Positions 36,515 to 46,545 are shown, counted from the stretch's first letter. The stretch is DNA of 64,000 nt from Bacillus methanolicus (GCF_028888695.1 NZ_PNFF01000001.1:2055501-2119500), one strand, 5' to 3'. Made by a program: numbers and translations. The notes: a model not told the origin generated them from the sequence alone.

Positions 36515-38719
36515 ATGCTGAAAAATGAACGTGGAAATAGTTTAATAATCGTTTTGTTAGTTTCCCTTGTTTTTACGACTCTCGGCCTTGCCATTATTGC
36601 TTCTTCCATAGGTGGAGCAAAGAGGGTTGAAACGAGAGAAAGCGACATCCACATAACATATAATGCAGTGGAAATAATCGAAAAGATGATAACTGATTTG
36701 GCAACCACAATAGGGACATTTGAATTGGAATGGGAAGCAGGCGGTATCGAGAACAATATAAGTGATTACGAGAATAAATTAGAAGAAATATTAACGAAAA
36801 GTATTGAAAAATATGAAAAAAAAGATTCTGTTGATTGTTTAACGGTGATAGACATTAGCGGCTCCTCTCCTGAATATGTTAATCCTTCATCAAGGAGTTG
36901 TTTTGAGTCAATCGGCAAAAACTCAATAATTGATAAATTAGATACTTATGAAATAGATACGAATGATGATTTTACAAGAGTTTTTGAAATTGTGCTTGTC
37001 ACAAAAAATCCGATTGAATATGAAGGAAAAATTACGAGGACCATTAGAAAAAGGTTCATCCTTTCCCCTTTGCCGAGTTTTCTTAAATATGCAGTGGGCT
37101 CTTATTCCGAAGAGAAAAATAATGGCTTGTTCTTAAATGGTTCTGCAAATATATTAGGAAATGTTTATGCAAACCAAATGTCGATCAATGAAAAAGCAAA
37201 GTACCAAAAAAGGAACGGTGATTGGTCAGAACAATCAACACCGATGAGTTCGATCAATGGTGACATTTTTAGCAGTACAGCAAACCTTCTTGACCTCATG
37301 AAAGAAGAAAATTTTTATAAAGGGGAAATTCCGGATCTTAAGCATGACAGTCAATTTATTAACATTGACTTCGAACGGACGATGAATGATCAGACGAACA
37401 AAATATTAAAAACAAATGAACTTTCCACTGAAAGATATGGAAATGGGACTGATTTTTCTGAGCAGTTGAAAGATGAAATTTCCGGCCTATCCTTCTTTTC
37501 TGGTTCTACTGATGAAAATGTCGGCATCCAAAAATTAGAGAACCAACAAAATCCTCTATCTTTAACCGGAGGATCGGCAAATGAACTTAAAGACAGCTAT
37601 TTAATCGAAAGCACAGAAGAACCAATCCCGGAATATTTTGACGGTGATCTCGTTATCAACAGTAAATATAATCCAATTGCTTTTGAAAAAAAACTGGCCG
37701 TGAATGGGGACTTATATATAGTAAGCTATAATGATATCGAGTTTCTGGAAAATGTACATGTTTCAGGGAAGCTACACATTCTCAACTTTGGCGGGAAAAT
37801 ATCCTTTCAGAAAAATATCATAAGTGCTGATTCGATTAATGTACAATCTTATGAAAGCGACACGAAATCTAAAGGATTAGAAATCATTGGGAAAGTCGTT
37901 ACAGGCGGGGATTTGAATTTAGAAAGTTATTATGATATCGAGTTTCTGGATCATGTTTATATCTCAGGGAAGCTTCACATCATCAACTTTGACGGAAAAA
38001 TAGCATTTGAGAATAATATCATATGTGCTGACTCGATTAATATAAAATCTTACGCAGACAACAAAAGCGATAGAGAAACTAAAGGGTTAAAATTTAATGG
38101 GGATATCGTTACGGGCAATGATCTTTCTGTTAAGGCGCTGAATACTGCTATAGAATTTAACAATATTATTATTGTCAATGACAATTTAAAAATAACAGGT
38201 GATGAATCAGACGATGGACTTGAAAATGATGAGATTATATTTGATTCCGTTGTATATGCAGGAGGTAAGGCATTTTTATCAAATGTAAATATTTTAGGAG
38301 CGGAAGATAATGAGAAACAGCTTGTGTTGATGACGAAAGGCGAGCTTGAAATAACGAGAATGAATGAGTTTGATTACTTTCAGGATAAAGACGAAAAGGA
38401 AAAACCGTACTTGCCGTTTCGCGACGATAGGATAAAACCTCTAAAAGCATTTTTCTACACAGAAGATAATGCTGTATTGTACGGCGTTGGATCTCTTTTT
38501 TACATTAACGGAGGAATCTTCGCAGAAGAAAAGCTGGAAATCAACGCTGTACGCGGTGAAGTAAGCGATGGCGGTGATGACTTGAATTTCTCCATTCAAG
38601 ATGACAAGTTTTCCAGATTTATTGTTGAGTACGATAAAGATGTATTACTTAATAAATTTGATGCATTGCCGATCGTTAACCATGTGCAAATTTTTTCAGA
38701 TGAATTAATCTTCGAATAA
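36515..38719 (+). CDS. Large tip pilin, PilX/GspK-like with repeated beta domain
   Basis: This 734-residue protein has a type III signal: leader MLKNERG, then NSLIIVLLVSLVFTTLGLAIIA. Position 5 is Ile, not Glu; loss of Glu5 is typical of GspK, the very tip of the pseudopilus. After a PilX-like helix the protein is dominated by beta repeats, including two close copies of a 67-residue unit (37.72-38.08 kb) with YNDIEFLENVHVSGKLHI and YYDIEFLDHVYISGKLHI. The pattern of short strands and Gly turns suggests a beta-solenoid like bactofilin or polymer-forming domains. It probably caps the pilus and may be surface-exposed. Confidence 0.78.
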   Translation: MLKNERGNSLIIVLLVSLVFTTLGLAIIASSIGGAKRVETRESDIHITYNAVEIIEKMITDLATTIGTFELEWEAGGIENNISDYENKLEEILTKSIEKYEKKDSVDCLTVIDISGSSPEYVNPSSRSCFESIGKNSIIDKLDTYEIDTNDDFTRVFEIVLVTKNPIEYEGKITRTIRKRFILSPLPSFLKYAVGSYSEEKNNGLFLNGSANILGNVYANQMSINEKAKYQKRNGDWSEQSTPMSSINGDIFSSTANLLDLMKEENFYKGEIPDLKHDSQFINIDFERTMNDQTNKILKTNELSTERYGNGTDFSEQLKDEISGLSFFSGSTDENVGIQKLENQQNPLSLTGGSANELKDSYLIESTEEPIPEYFDGDLVINSKYNPIAFEKKLAVNGDLYIVSYNDIEFLENVHVSGKLHILNFGGKISFQKNIISADSINVQSYESDTKSKGLEIIGKVVTGGDLNLESYYDIEFLDHVYISGKLHIINFDGKIAFENNIICADSINIKSYADNKSDRETKGLKFNGDIVTGNDLSVKALNTAIEFNNIIIVNDNLKITGDESDDGLENDEIIFDSVVYAGGKAFLSNVNILGAEDNEKQLVLMTKGELEITRMNEFDYFQDKDEKEKPYLPFRDDRIKPLKAFFYTEDNAVLYGVGSLFYINGGIFAEEKLEINAVRGEVSDGGDDLNFSIQDDKFSRFIVEYDKDVLLNKFDALPIVNHVQIFSDELIFE
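37724..38075 (+). repeat. 201-bp internal duplication in the large minor pilin
   Basis: Two copies, offset by 201 bp (for example GATATCGAGTTTCTGGA at 37733 and 37934), encode 67-residue units with strong DNA-level identity, which implies recent duplication. A third, weaker unit may follow. Confidence 0.75.
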
Positions 38720-38721
38720 AA

Positions 38722-38755
38722 ACAGCTGCCCTTTTTGGAGGCAGCTGTTTTTATT
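38722..38755. terminator. Bidirectional terminator between the large minor pilin and the vWA gene
   Basis: AAAAACAGCTGCC...GGCAGCTGTTTTT: a long stem with A and T runs, serving two convergent genes. Confidence 0.88.
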
Positions 38756-41619
38756 TACCATCGTCCGGCGTCTGGTGACCCGTCATCTTCATCATCGGTA
38801 GAAGCTGTTATTACTTCAAACAGCGCAGATGCATGCGGCTGATTGCCATTGCGTTGCTCCTCAGCAGTTACTGTTACTGTTGAATAGCCGACTTCCTTTC
38901 CGATTAAATACCATATACCATTTTCATTGACAACTTGAACTTTATGATCCATTTCTGAAACAACATGATCAATTTTCTTTTGTGTCGCATTGTCAGGATT
39001 GAAAATGAGCAAATCTGTCAACGGGATTTTTTCGCCAAGGCCTAATTTAAAGACCGATTTCTTAAATTTAAGTTCTTCCAGTGGTATATATGGATCTTTA
39101 ACTATAATCGGAACAGTCTTTACAATATTTGATCCGTCTTTTGTTCGTACAACCAGCACAGTCTCGCCTTCTGTCTTTCCTAAAATCCGGTTTGTGTCAG
39201 TGAAATCGGCAACTGTTCGGTCTCTAATTTCAAAGTCTAAAGTCTTATTCGTCGCTTCTTCAGGTTGAATCTTCACCGTAAAGGATGCAGTACTTCCAAC
39301 ATCAATTTCAATAGGGTCCGGTTCAATCGTAATCGATTCAATTCGATTTTCAATCGTAATAACTTTTTCAACTATCAAATCTTTGATTGCAAAACCGCCT
39401 TCTGCTTTCACTTTAATTTTGTTCACACCCGGTTTTGTTATAGTTATGGTGTCATCAGGAGAAAATTCAACCCATGTACCTTTTTCGTCTCCATTTTCAA
39501 TTAAATGGGAATACTTGACACCTTTTCCTGCAACTAAATTGCTTAGTTTTATATCAATCGGTTCATTTGCAGAATCGCCATTTTTGTACAGCCGGCCGGT
39601 TTTGTTTCCTCTTAACTCATAGTCAGGCTTTAAATAAGCAAATGCAATATCGTTATCATAATAAGTGATTTTGATCGTTGTGTTAGCCGATCCATCCTGA
39701 AAAACCATCTCTTTGATTGCCTTGTTTTTCAGTCCATAATTATTAGGATATTCGGTTTGTGCAAGTTTTTTGCCATTTTCATCTAAATTTAACTTCGTGA
39801 TAATACCTGATGAATCTCCGTCATAAGCATTGTTTGGAAACTCTCTCAATCGTACCTTCGAGTTGATGACCTGATTAGAAGCAGGTATTGTTGTTTCCTG
39901 ATGTCCGAATCGGCTGTCCTTGTATTGAACAGTTGCCAGCGGCATCTTCACATTGCTTAATGCCCAATCTGCTTTAAGCGTGATCGCTGCTGTTAACTTA
40001 TTAGGATTAAACACACCGTTCGTATAGTTTATGCTTGAAGGAACCATGATTACTGCAGCAGGTGTGCCTGAAACATTTTCAATACTTACTCCAGCAGTTG
40101 AAACGGCTGAAATCCCTTCAGGAAGAGGCTGAATGATTTTTATGTTTGTAATTGAGCCAGACACACGGTTGTCCACAAGACCGTATGGTTCCAAGTCATA
40201 CTGAACTGTAAATTCGTTCGTGCGCTCTGTAGAATTTGAAATCTTAATTAAATTATCCGGGGTATTTTCGACACCCTTTAAAGTCATCGTACCTTTAAAA
40301 CTCGGCGGTGCATCATCTTTTACTTCTATCGTAACCGGAGAATAGGTTACACTGACTTTTTTACCGGATAAATCATTATACGTCATTTCAATATTATTGA
40401 AAGTATATGTCCCTGTCTCTGAAAAACTTAACGGAAGCGTTAAATCAATCGGCTGGGGCGGATTCTGATTAATTGGATAACTAAAGTTAAAGTTAAAGAT
40501 GGCAATATTATTTTCATCAACCCTTGCATCTGATCCTTCCATTACCTTAACTTTTCCGTTAAATCGGCTTAAATCCACTTTTATTTCGCCGCTGATTGAT
40601 GGCGTATCGATATCTTTTGAAATTTCTTCAAAAATTGGAGCAATATTTTCTTGTGAAGCTTGTCTTGCCGTTACCCCGGTTATAGCAGACAGTTTTCGCA
40701 AGTAATCCATATCTACCTCAGAATCGTTGCCAAAACCTATTGAATACAGTTTAATATTTTTTTCCGCCAGCTTTTCAGACATCGATATTCCATGCTGCCT
40801 AATCGCTGCTATTGTATCTTTAACATTTATGTTCTTAAAGTGCTGCTCGCCATTCAAGTAATAGTAAACCTTACTATACATTTTGGATCCTTGTCCATAA
40901 AGTTCATAATGAACAACAATATCCTCTGTAACGGTTTTGTAGTCATATACCGGTTCATCCCAGCAGACAAAGAAGAAACATTTTTTTTCAGTACCAACTT
41001 GCACCCGTTTTTTGTAAGTTATTTTCTCTTTAACGTTAGAAAAAGTAGGTTCTCCGTCAGTCATAAAAATGATATATTTGTTGTTATTTCCGCCTTCAAG
41101 CATTTCTAGCGCTTTTTCAAATGATTGAGTATAGTTCGTTCCACCGGACGCTGATAAGCTGTTGGCAGTTCGATAAATTAAATCTAAACTTTCTTTTCCA
41201 TTATTTGGTGAAAAATAAACAATTTTATCGGTTTCCACATCCGAGCTAAATGGGATAAACGCAAAACGGTCGTTTGGTCCGGCATTCTCTTTGAAAAAAT
41301 TAGTTGCTTCTGTCATTGCATCTTTAGCACTTTGAAATTTTTTCGGATTTTTTCCTAATTCATTCATAGAACCTGATTTGTCAAAAATAAAAACGACATC
41401 AATCGGTTCCCTGTCGGCGCTTGTCGCTTTGCCTTTCGGTGCAAGATGAAAATTCAGACTTCCTTCTGCGTTTCCTGTTTTTGGTTTTACAATAACATTT
41501 TGGGAAGGGTTAACATTCAATTCAACAGATGGCGTTTCTTGTTGGGCAGAGCCCCTTAGTGAAAAAGAAAAAACAATCAATAATGTAAAAGTTAAAAACG
41601 TAAAGCAAAATCTTTTCAA
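38755..41619 (-). CDS. Secreted von Willebrand A protein, candidate pilus-associated adhesin
   Basis: The 954-residue protein has an N-terminal signal peptide (residues 1-25, ending GSAQQ) and a vWA domain from about residue 72 with a full MIDAS: Asp80-x-Ser82-x-Ser84 (FIFDKSGSMNE), a Thr in SASGGTNYTQSF and FMTDGEPT. Right after TDGEPT is an insert of about 60 residues with a Cys pair (KKCFFFVCWDEP), like arms on pilus-tip adhesins. Beta-sandwich domains fill the rest, including a bacterial Ig-like (Big_2 type) domain near 770-865 (SITIEPDPIEIDVGSTASFTV). No LPXTG or membrane tail is seen. It is convergent with the minor pilins and has its own promoter. Binding to the pilus tip is inferred from context. 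Confidence 0.8.
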   Translation of the reverse strand: MKRFCFTFLTFTLLIVFSFSLRGSAQQETPSVELNVNPSQNVIVKPKTGNAEGSLNFHLAPKGKATSADREPIDVVFIFDKSGSMNELGKNPKKFQSAKDAMTEATNFFKENAGPNDRFAFIPFSSDVETDKIVYFSPNNGKESLDLIYRTANSLSASGGTNYTQSFEKALEMLEGGNNNKYIIFMTDGEPTFSNVKEKITYKKRVQVGTEKKCFFFVCWDEPVYDYKTVTEDIVVHYELYGQGSKMYSKVYYYLNGEQHFKNINVKDTIAAIRQHGISMSEKLAEKNIKLYSIGFGNDSEVDMDYLRKLSAITGVTARQASQENIAPIFEEISKDIDTPSISGEIKVDLSRFNGKVKVMEGSDARVDENNIAIFNFNFSYPINQNPPQPIDLTLPLSFSETGTYTFNNIEMTYNDLSGKKVSVTYSPVTIEVKDDAPPSFKGTMTLKGVENTPDNLIKISNSTERTNEFTVQYDLEPYGLVDNRVSGSITNIKIIQPLPEGISAVSTAGVSIENVSGTPAAVIMVPSSINYTNGVFNPNKLTAAITLKADWALSNVKMPLATVQYKDSRFGHQETTIPASNQVINSKVRLREFPNNAYDGDSSGIITKLNLDENGKKLAQTEYPNNYGLKNKAIKEMVFQDGSANTTIKITYYDNDIAFAYLKPDYELRGNKTGRLYKNGDSANEPIDIKLSNLVAGKGVKYSHLIENGDEKGTWVEFSPDDTITITKPGVNKIKVKAEGGFAIKDLIVEKVITIENRIESITIEPDPIEIDVGSTASFTVKIQPEEATNKTLDFEIRDRTVADFTDTNRILGKTEGETVLVVRTKDGSNIVKTVPIIVKDPYIPLEELKFKKSVFKLGLGEKIPLTDLLIFNPDNATQKKIDHVVSEMDHKVQVVNENGIWYLIGKEVGYSTVTVTAEEQRNGNQPHASALFEVITASTDDEDDGSPDAGRW

Positions 41620-41676
41620 ACTGCCCCCTCCTCTCCACGCATACCACTCTCTTTTTAACCGAACTTTTTTACTACT

Positions 41677-41704
41677 ATTATACCAAATTACCTATCTGTG
41701 CCAA
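41677..41704 (-). promoter_or_regulatory. Sigma-A promoter of the vWA gene
   Basis: Minus strand TTGGCA (41699-41704), 16-bp spacer, TATAAT (41677-41682), about 58 bp before the ATG. The vWA gene can therefore be expressed separately from both pil transcripts. Confidence 0.65.
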
Positions 41705-41828
41705 TCTGCAAAAAATAAATATTTTGTAAACGATTAATAGCCCTATGTTAGAAAACAAAGGGCTTATCAAAAGTCACGTTTCAATTAACATTTTAGCAAA
41801 TTTTCAATTTTTTCCACTGGATGCCAAG

Positions 41829-43136
41829 TCAATTTCTCAATAGATCAACAAGTTCAGACCTTACCTCGGAAAGAAAATAAAGAGATCCGGTAATTACGAG
41901 AACTTCTTGTTCTTTTAATTGCTCAATTTCTGTTTGCAAAAAAGCTTTCCAATCTTGAACAGCATGTTTATTTACCGACTTGCTCAACTTAAGCAGTTCT
42001 TGAGAGGATGCTGCTCTTGGGAAATCAAAATCAGTAAACGTGATTTTTTCAGCAATTCTGTCCAACTTTGCAATCATGTTATCCAGTTTTTTGTCTTTTA
42101 AAGCTGCGAATAAAATCTTTATTTTTTTCTCTTTAAAACGGTTTTTAATTTCATTTATAAGAGCTGTAATTCCTTCTTCATTATGGGCTCCATCGATGAC
42201 AACAAATGGGTTTTCGGAAAGAATCTCAAATCTCCCCGGCCAGCGGGCTGATAATAAGCCTTTTCTTACATGTTTTTCTTCAATTTGAAAAGAATAATAT
42301 TGTACAAGCAGTTCTGAAGCCATTACCGCTAAAGCAGCATTTTCGATCTGATGCTGACCAATCATTTCAATTTGCATTTCTGGGAAACTTTTAAACAACG
42401 TTGAAACTGTAAATCTTTCCCCTTTAGGCAATGAGGAGCAGTCTTTGATCAGGATGTCGTTCCCCAGTTGAAAAAGAGAAGCTTTTTTAGAATCCGCTTG
42501 TTCTTTAATTACATTTAAAGCTTCCGCTTGCTTGGCAGCGGTTGCGACCGGCACACCGTTTTTTATAATGCCTGCTTTCTCAAAAGCAATTTCGCGCAGG
42601 GAATGCCCCAATATGTTCGTGTGATCCATCCCGATATTTGTGATGATTGAAAGAAGCGGATAGATAATATTCGTTGAATCAAATCTCCCGCCAAGGCCTA
42701 CTTCAAAGATGACGATATCGACCGGATTTACTTTTGAAAAATAATAGATTGACATCGCAGTGACCACTTCAAATTCCGTCGGCCCGCCGAGTTCGGTCTT
42801 TTCAAGCTCTTCTGCCAGCGGAAAAATAACATTGGCAAGCTCGATAATTTCCTGATCAGTAACTGGTTTTCCATTTACGCTGATGCGTTCATTGAATTGT
42901 TCAAAATACGGCGATGTAAATGTACCGACACTATATCCGGCATTCTGTAATATAGAACGAAGAAATGTTACCGTTGACCCTTTTCCGTTTGTTCCGCCAA
43001 TATGGACGGTTCTTATTTCTCTTTCAGGATGATTTAGTTTTTCCATCATCCACTCCATTCGTTTTAATCCCGGTTTCATGCCGAGCCGAAGACGTGAATG
43101 AATCCAGTTAAGAGCTTCGCTATATGTATGAAACAT
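41829..43136 (-). CDS. folC: Folylpolyglutamate synthase/dihydrofolate synthase
   Basis: FolC adds glutamate to dihydropteroate and to folates. The 435-residue Mur-ligase-type enzyme has the P-loop HIGGTNGKGSTVTFLRSIL near residue 50, the omega-loop region SPYFEQFNERISVNGKPV and VIFEVGLGGRFDSTN. It follows valS by 85 bp, as in B. subtilis. It marks the left border of the conserved block before the pilus locus. Confidence 0.96.
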   Translation of the reverse strand: MFHTYSEALNWIHSRLRLGMKPGLKRMEWMMEKLNHPEREIRTVHIGGTNGKGSTVTFLRSILQNAGYSVGTFTSPYFEQFNERISVNGKPVTDQEIIELANVIFPLAEELEKTELGGPTEFEVVTAMSIYYFSKVNPVDIVIFEVGLGGRFDSTNIIYPLLSIITNIGMDHTNILGHSLREIAFEKAGIIKNGVPVATAAKQAEALNVIKEQADSKKASLFQLGNDILIKDCSSLPKGERFTVSTLFKSFPEMQIEMIGQHQIENAALAVMASELLVQYYSFQIEEKHVRKGLLSARWPGRFEILSENPFVVIDGAHNEEGITALINEIKNRFKEKKIKILFAALKDKKLDNMIAKLDRIAEKITFTDFDFPRAASSQELLKLSKSVNKHAVQDWKAFLQTEIEQLKEQEVLVITGSLYFLSEVRSELVDLLRN

Positions 43137-43221
43137 ATTACCATCTCCTTTTGTTTAGGAACAAAGCGGAAGACGAATCCAAAAACCGGATTCGCCTTCT
43201 CATTTAATAAGTGTTTTATAT

Positions 43222-45867
43222 TTATTCGCCTTTCAGTTCACGAATACGGGCTTCGACAGCCTCTCTCTTTTCTTTATAATCTTTTTCTTTTGCACGCTCT
43301 TCTTCAATTACTTTTTCAGGCGCTTTTTTCAAAAAACCTTCATTGCTTAATTTTTTCTGTACCCGTTCGACTTCTTTATTCAGTTTCTCAAGTTCTTTTT
43401 CAAGACGGGCAATTTCTTCTTCAATATTAATGAGTCCTTCAAGCGGAAGAATAATCTCCACTCCGGTTACAATCGCTGTCATAGCTTTATCCGGAATTGC
43501 GATTTCGGTTGCTACTGTTAATTCTTCCGGATTACAGAACCGCTCAATATAAGCACGGTTTTTTTCGAGAACTGCCTGAACATCGTTGTCTTTTGCTTTA
43601 AGGAGCATTTTAATTTTCTTGCTCATCGGTGTATTCACTTCAGCACGAATGTTACGAACCGACCGAATGATGTCTACAAGAAGCTTCATCTCTTCCGCAG
43701 CTTGTACATCATTCAATTCAGGCCTTACTTCAGGCCATTTTGCAATTGTGATCGACTCTCCTTCATGCGGAAGGTTTTGCCAAATTTCCTCCGTGATAAA
43801 CGGCATAAACGGATGGAGCAAACGCATTATATGATCAAGTACGTAAGCTAAAATGGAACGGGTTGTTTTTTTCGCCGCCTCATCTTCCCCATATAATGGG
43901 AGCTTCGCCATTTCGATATACCAATCGCAGAAATCATCCCAAATGAAGTTGTAAAGAACGCGGCCCACTTCACCGAATTCGTAGCGGTCAGCCAGGCGGG
44001 TAACCGTTTCAATTGTTTCATTTAACCTTGTTAAAATCCATTTATCAGCAACAGACTTTTCACCGCTTAGATCGATTTCATCAAATGTTAAACCATCCAT
44101 GTTCATTAATGCGAATCTTGATGCGTTCCAAATTTTATTTGCAAAGTTCCACGCAGCTTCAACTTTTTCAATGCTGAAGCGCAAATCTTGACCGGGTGAA
44201 CTTCCTGTAGCCAAGAAGTAGCGAAGCGAGTCAGCACCGTATTGATCGATCACTTCCATCGGATCAACCCCGTTGCCAAGGGATTTACTCATTTTGCGCC
44301 CTTGTGCATCGCGAACAAGTCCATGGATTAATACATCTTTAAATGGGCGCGTTCCTGTAAACTCGACTCCTTGGAAAATCATACGGGATACCCAGAAGAA
44401 AATAATATCATAACCGGTTACAAGACAATCAGTCGGATAGTATCGCTTGTAATCTTTTGAATCAGTATCCGGCCAGCCCATTGTCGAGAACGGCCATAAC
44501 GCAGAACTGAACCATGTATCTAAAACATCTTTGTCTTGTTCCCAGTTTTCAATATCGGCAGGCGGTTCATGATCCACATAAATTTCCCCTGTTTCTTTAT
44601 GGTACCAGGCAGGAATGTGGTGGCCCCACCAAAGCTGACGCGAAATGCACCAGTCACGAATGTTTTCCATCCAATGAAGATATGTCTTTTCAAAGCGTTC
44701 CGGAACAAAGTTTACTTTGTCTTCCCCTTTTTGAAGTGCAATCGCTGCATCAGCGAGCGGCTGCATTTTTACGAACCATTGTGTTGAAAGATAAGGTTCT
44801 ACGACCGCACCGCTTCGTTCAGAATGTCCGACAGAATGAATGTGTTCTTCAATTTTGAAGAGAACTCCCTGTTCCTGCAAATCTTTCACAATTTGTTTTC
44901 GGCATTCAAACCGGTCCATGCCTTGATACTTGCCGGCCTTTTCATTCATCGTACCGTCTTCATTCATGACCAGGATACGTTCAAGGTTATGGCGGTTTCC
45001 GATCTCAAAATCGTTCGGGTCGTGGGCTGGGGTGATTTTTACAGCCCCGGAGCCAAATTCCATATCAACATATTCATCGCCGATAATTGGAATTTCCCGG
45101 CCGACAATTGGCAAAATGACCGTCTTCCCGATCAAATGCTTGTAGCGCTCATCTTCCGGATGAACAGCAACAGCAGTATCACCAAGCATCGTTTCCGGAC
45201 GGGTCGTTGCGATTTCAATATAGCCTGAACCGTCAGCAAGAGGATACTTCATATGATAAAAGGCACCTTGAACATCTTTATAGATAACTTCGATATCGGA
45301 AAGTGCAGTTTTCGTCGACGGATCCCAGTTGATGATATATTCCCCGCGGTAAATCAAGCCCTTCCGGTAAAGACTGACGAACACTTCACGAACAGCTTTT
45401 GACAAGCCTTCATCAAGTGTAAAACGCTCGCGGCTGTAATCAAGGCCGAGTCCAAGCTTTGCCCATTGCTGGCGAATATGTTCAGCATACTCTTCTTTCC
45501 ATTTCCACGTTTCCTCAACAAATTTTTCCCGGCCTAAATCGTAGCGGCTTTTGCCTTCATTGCGCAGTTTTTCTTCAACTTTTGCCTGAGTGGCAATCCC
45601 GGCATGATCCATTCCCGGCAGCCAGAGAACGTCATAGCCTTGCATCCGTTTCATCCGTGTAAGAATATCCTGTAAAGTCGTATCCCACGCATGGCCAAGG
45701 TGCAGTTTACCTGTCACATTTGGAGGTGGGATTACAATCGTATAAGGCTGTTTCTTCTCATCATCTTTCGCTTCAAAAAATTTTCCTTTCAGCCACCATT
45801 CATAACGACCCTGCTCGATCGCTTTAGGGTCATACTTGGTAGGCATCGTCACTTCCTTTGTACTCAT
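43222..45867 (-). CDS. valS: Valyl-tRNA synthetase
   Basis: This class I synthetase charges tRNA-Val. The protein (881 residues) starts [20 protein letters not shown] at the ATG at 45867, with GGAGG upstream. It has the HIGH motif as [12 protein letters not shown] near residue 55, the editing domain ([21 protein letters not shown]), [12 protein letters not shown] near 530, and the C-terminal coiled coil ([19 protein letters not shown]). Expression is controlled by the T-box leader just upstream. Confidence 0.98.
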   Translation of the reverse strand: MSTKEVTMPTKYDPKAIEQGRYEWWLKGKFFEAKDDEKKQPYTIVIPPPNVTGKLHLGHAWDTTLQDILTRMKRMQGYDVLWLPGMDHAGIATQAKVEEKLRNEGKSRYDLGREKFVEETWKWKEEYAEHIRQQWAKLGLGLDYSRERFTLDEGLSKAVREVFVSLYRKGLIYRGEYIINWDPSTKTALSDIEVIYKDVQGAFYHMKYPLADGSGYIEIATTRPETMLGDTAVAVHPEDERYKHLIGKTVILPIVGREIPIIGDEYVDMEFGSGAVKITPAHDPNDFEIGNRHNLERILVMNEDGTMNEKAGKYQGMDRFECRKQIVKDLQEQGVLFKIEEHIHSVGHSERSGAVVEPYLSTQWFVKMQPLADAAIALQKGEDKVNFVPERFEKTYLHWMENIRDWCISRQLWWGHHIPAWYHKETGEIYVDHEPPADIENWEQDKDVLDTWFSSALWPFSTMGWPDTDSKDYKRYYPTDCLVTGYDIIFFWVSRMIFQGVEFTGTRPFKDVLIHGLVRDAQGRKMSKSLGNGVDPMEVIDQYGADSLRYFLATGSSPGQDLRFSIEKVEAAWNFANKIWNASRFALMNMDGLTFDEIDLSGEKSVADKWILTRLNETIETVTRLADRYEFGEVGRVLYNFIWDDFCDWYIEMAKLPLYGEDEAAKKTTRSILAYVLDHIMRLLHPFMPFITEEIWQNLPHEGESITIAKWPEVRPELNDVQAAEEMKLLVDIIRSVRNIRAEVNTPMSKKIKMLLKAKDNDVQAVLEKNRAYIERFCNPEELTVATEIAIPDKAMTAIVTGVEIILPLEGLINIEEEIARLEKELEKLNKEVERVQKKLSNEGFLKKAPEKVIEEERAKEKDYKEKREAVEARIRELKGE

Positions 45868-45891
45868 TTCTAAAGTTCCTCCAATCCATCC

Positions 45892-46155
45892 AAAAAATAA
45901 AAAACTCCATTCGCCATAAAAGGACGAATAGAGTGAATTTCGCGGTACCACCTTTTTTCCAACCAAAATATTGATTGGCTCTCATTCAGATAACGGTTTT
46001 CCCGTCTTCCACTACTAAGAAAAAAATCCGTTCGCAGAAGATGCTCAAGGGCGACCTTCCGAAGCACCCGCTTAGGAAACCTCTCAGCTGTTGGCTTCCC
46101 TCTCTTAAAGCTGTTTTCTTCGTACTCTTCCCTGTCTTTGCAATATCTATTCAAT
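45892..46155 (-). ncRNA. T-box leader of valS
   Basis: The transcript contains the T-box core GGTGGTACCGCG (minus strand, about 45941-45952), which pairs with the uncharged tRNA acceptor end. It is followed by a terminator stem (CTCTATTCGTCC...GGCGAATGGAG and a T-run near 45895-45932). Upstream is a long stem I with an AGAGAGGGAAG block. A GTC in GGAAGGTCGCCC is a plausible valine specifier codon. Uncharged tRNA-Val should favour readthrough into valS. Confidence 0.92.
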
Positions 46156-46166
46156 TTCTATTAGTT

Positions 46167-46195
46167 ATACTACGGAAAAAGGCAATTCTCGTCAA
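46167..46195 (-). promoter_or_regulatory. Sigma-A promoter of valS
   Basis: Minus strand TTGACG (46190-46195), 17-bp spacer, TAGTAT (46167-46172), just before the T-box leader. Confidence 0.75.
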
Positions 46196-46313
46196 TAAGA
46201 ATAACCTAATTTTTTATATAATATACATTTTACAATAAGATTTTTCGAAAGACACGTTCGGCAGGGCGAAAACATAGAATGAAGATAAACGAACATAAAG
46301 GGGTTGAGCTTAA

Positions 46314-46505
46314 TTGAGGAGAAGATACAACCCGTATACACTACCTCCATGGTTGAAAACACTCAGAAACGTCTGCAACCAGTTTATCATCCCATTTTGC
46401 GTATTCCAAGGAATTCGAACGATTTTACTCCCGACAACATTTGATGTTCTGCTGTTAACGATCTTTGTTTTACTGGCACTTGCTCTCCATTTTGACATCA
46501 TATAG
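46314..46505 (+). CDS. Small conserved-looking membrane protein
   Basis: The 63-residue protein has a basic N-terminus (MRRRYNPYTLPPWLKTLRN) and two hydrophobic stretches (FIIPFCVFQGIRTILL; DVLLLTIFVLLALALHF). The start is a TTG with AAGGGG 10 bp upstream. The frame ends right before a terminator, and the plus-strand orientation between valS and ysxE leaves room for its own promoter. The aromatic/Pro N-terminus and compact length look like a real gene; I do not know its function. Confidence 0.65.
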   Translation: MRRRYNPYTLPPWLKTLRNVCNQFIIPFCVFQGIRTILLPTTFDVLLLTIFVLLALALHFDII

Positions 46506-46545
46506 AAAAGCCCTGGAAGAAGTATCTATTCCTGGGCTTTCTCTT
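46506..46545. terminator. Terminator between the small membrane gene and ysxE
   Basis: AAAGCCC(T)GG...CC(T)GGGCTTT stem followed by T-rich sequence. It overlaps the last codons of ysxE and serves two convergent genes. Confidence 0.65.

Noticed and set aside
22287-41619. Pilus locus as a recent foreign island
   Set aside because: No integrase, tRNA end or direct repeats at the borders, and base composition by eye resembles the neighbours; an old, inherited locus fits equally well. A codon-usage calculation would decide.
45868-46154. Frames over the valS leader, including an extended ValS start
   Set aside because: The region is a T-box RNA; ValS starts at MSTKEVTMP.
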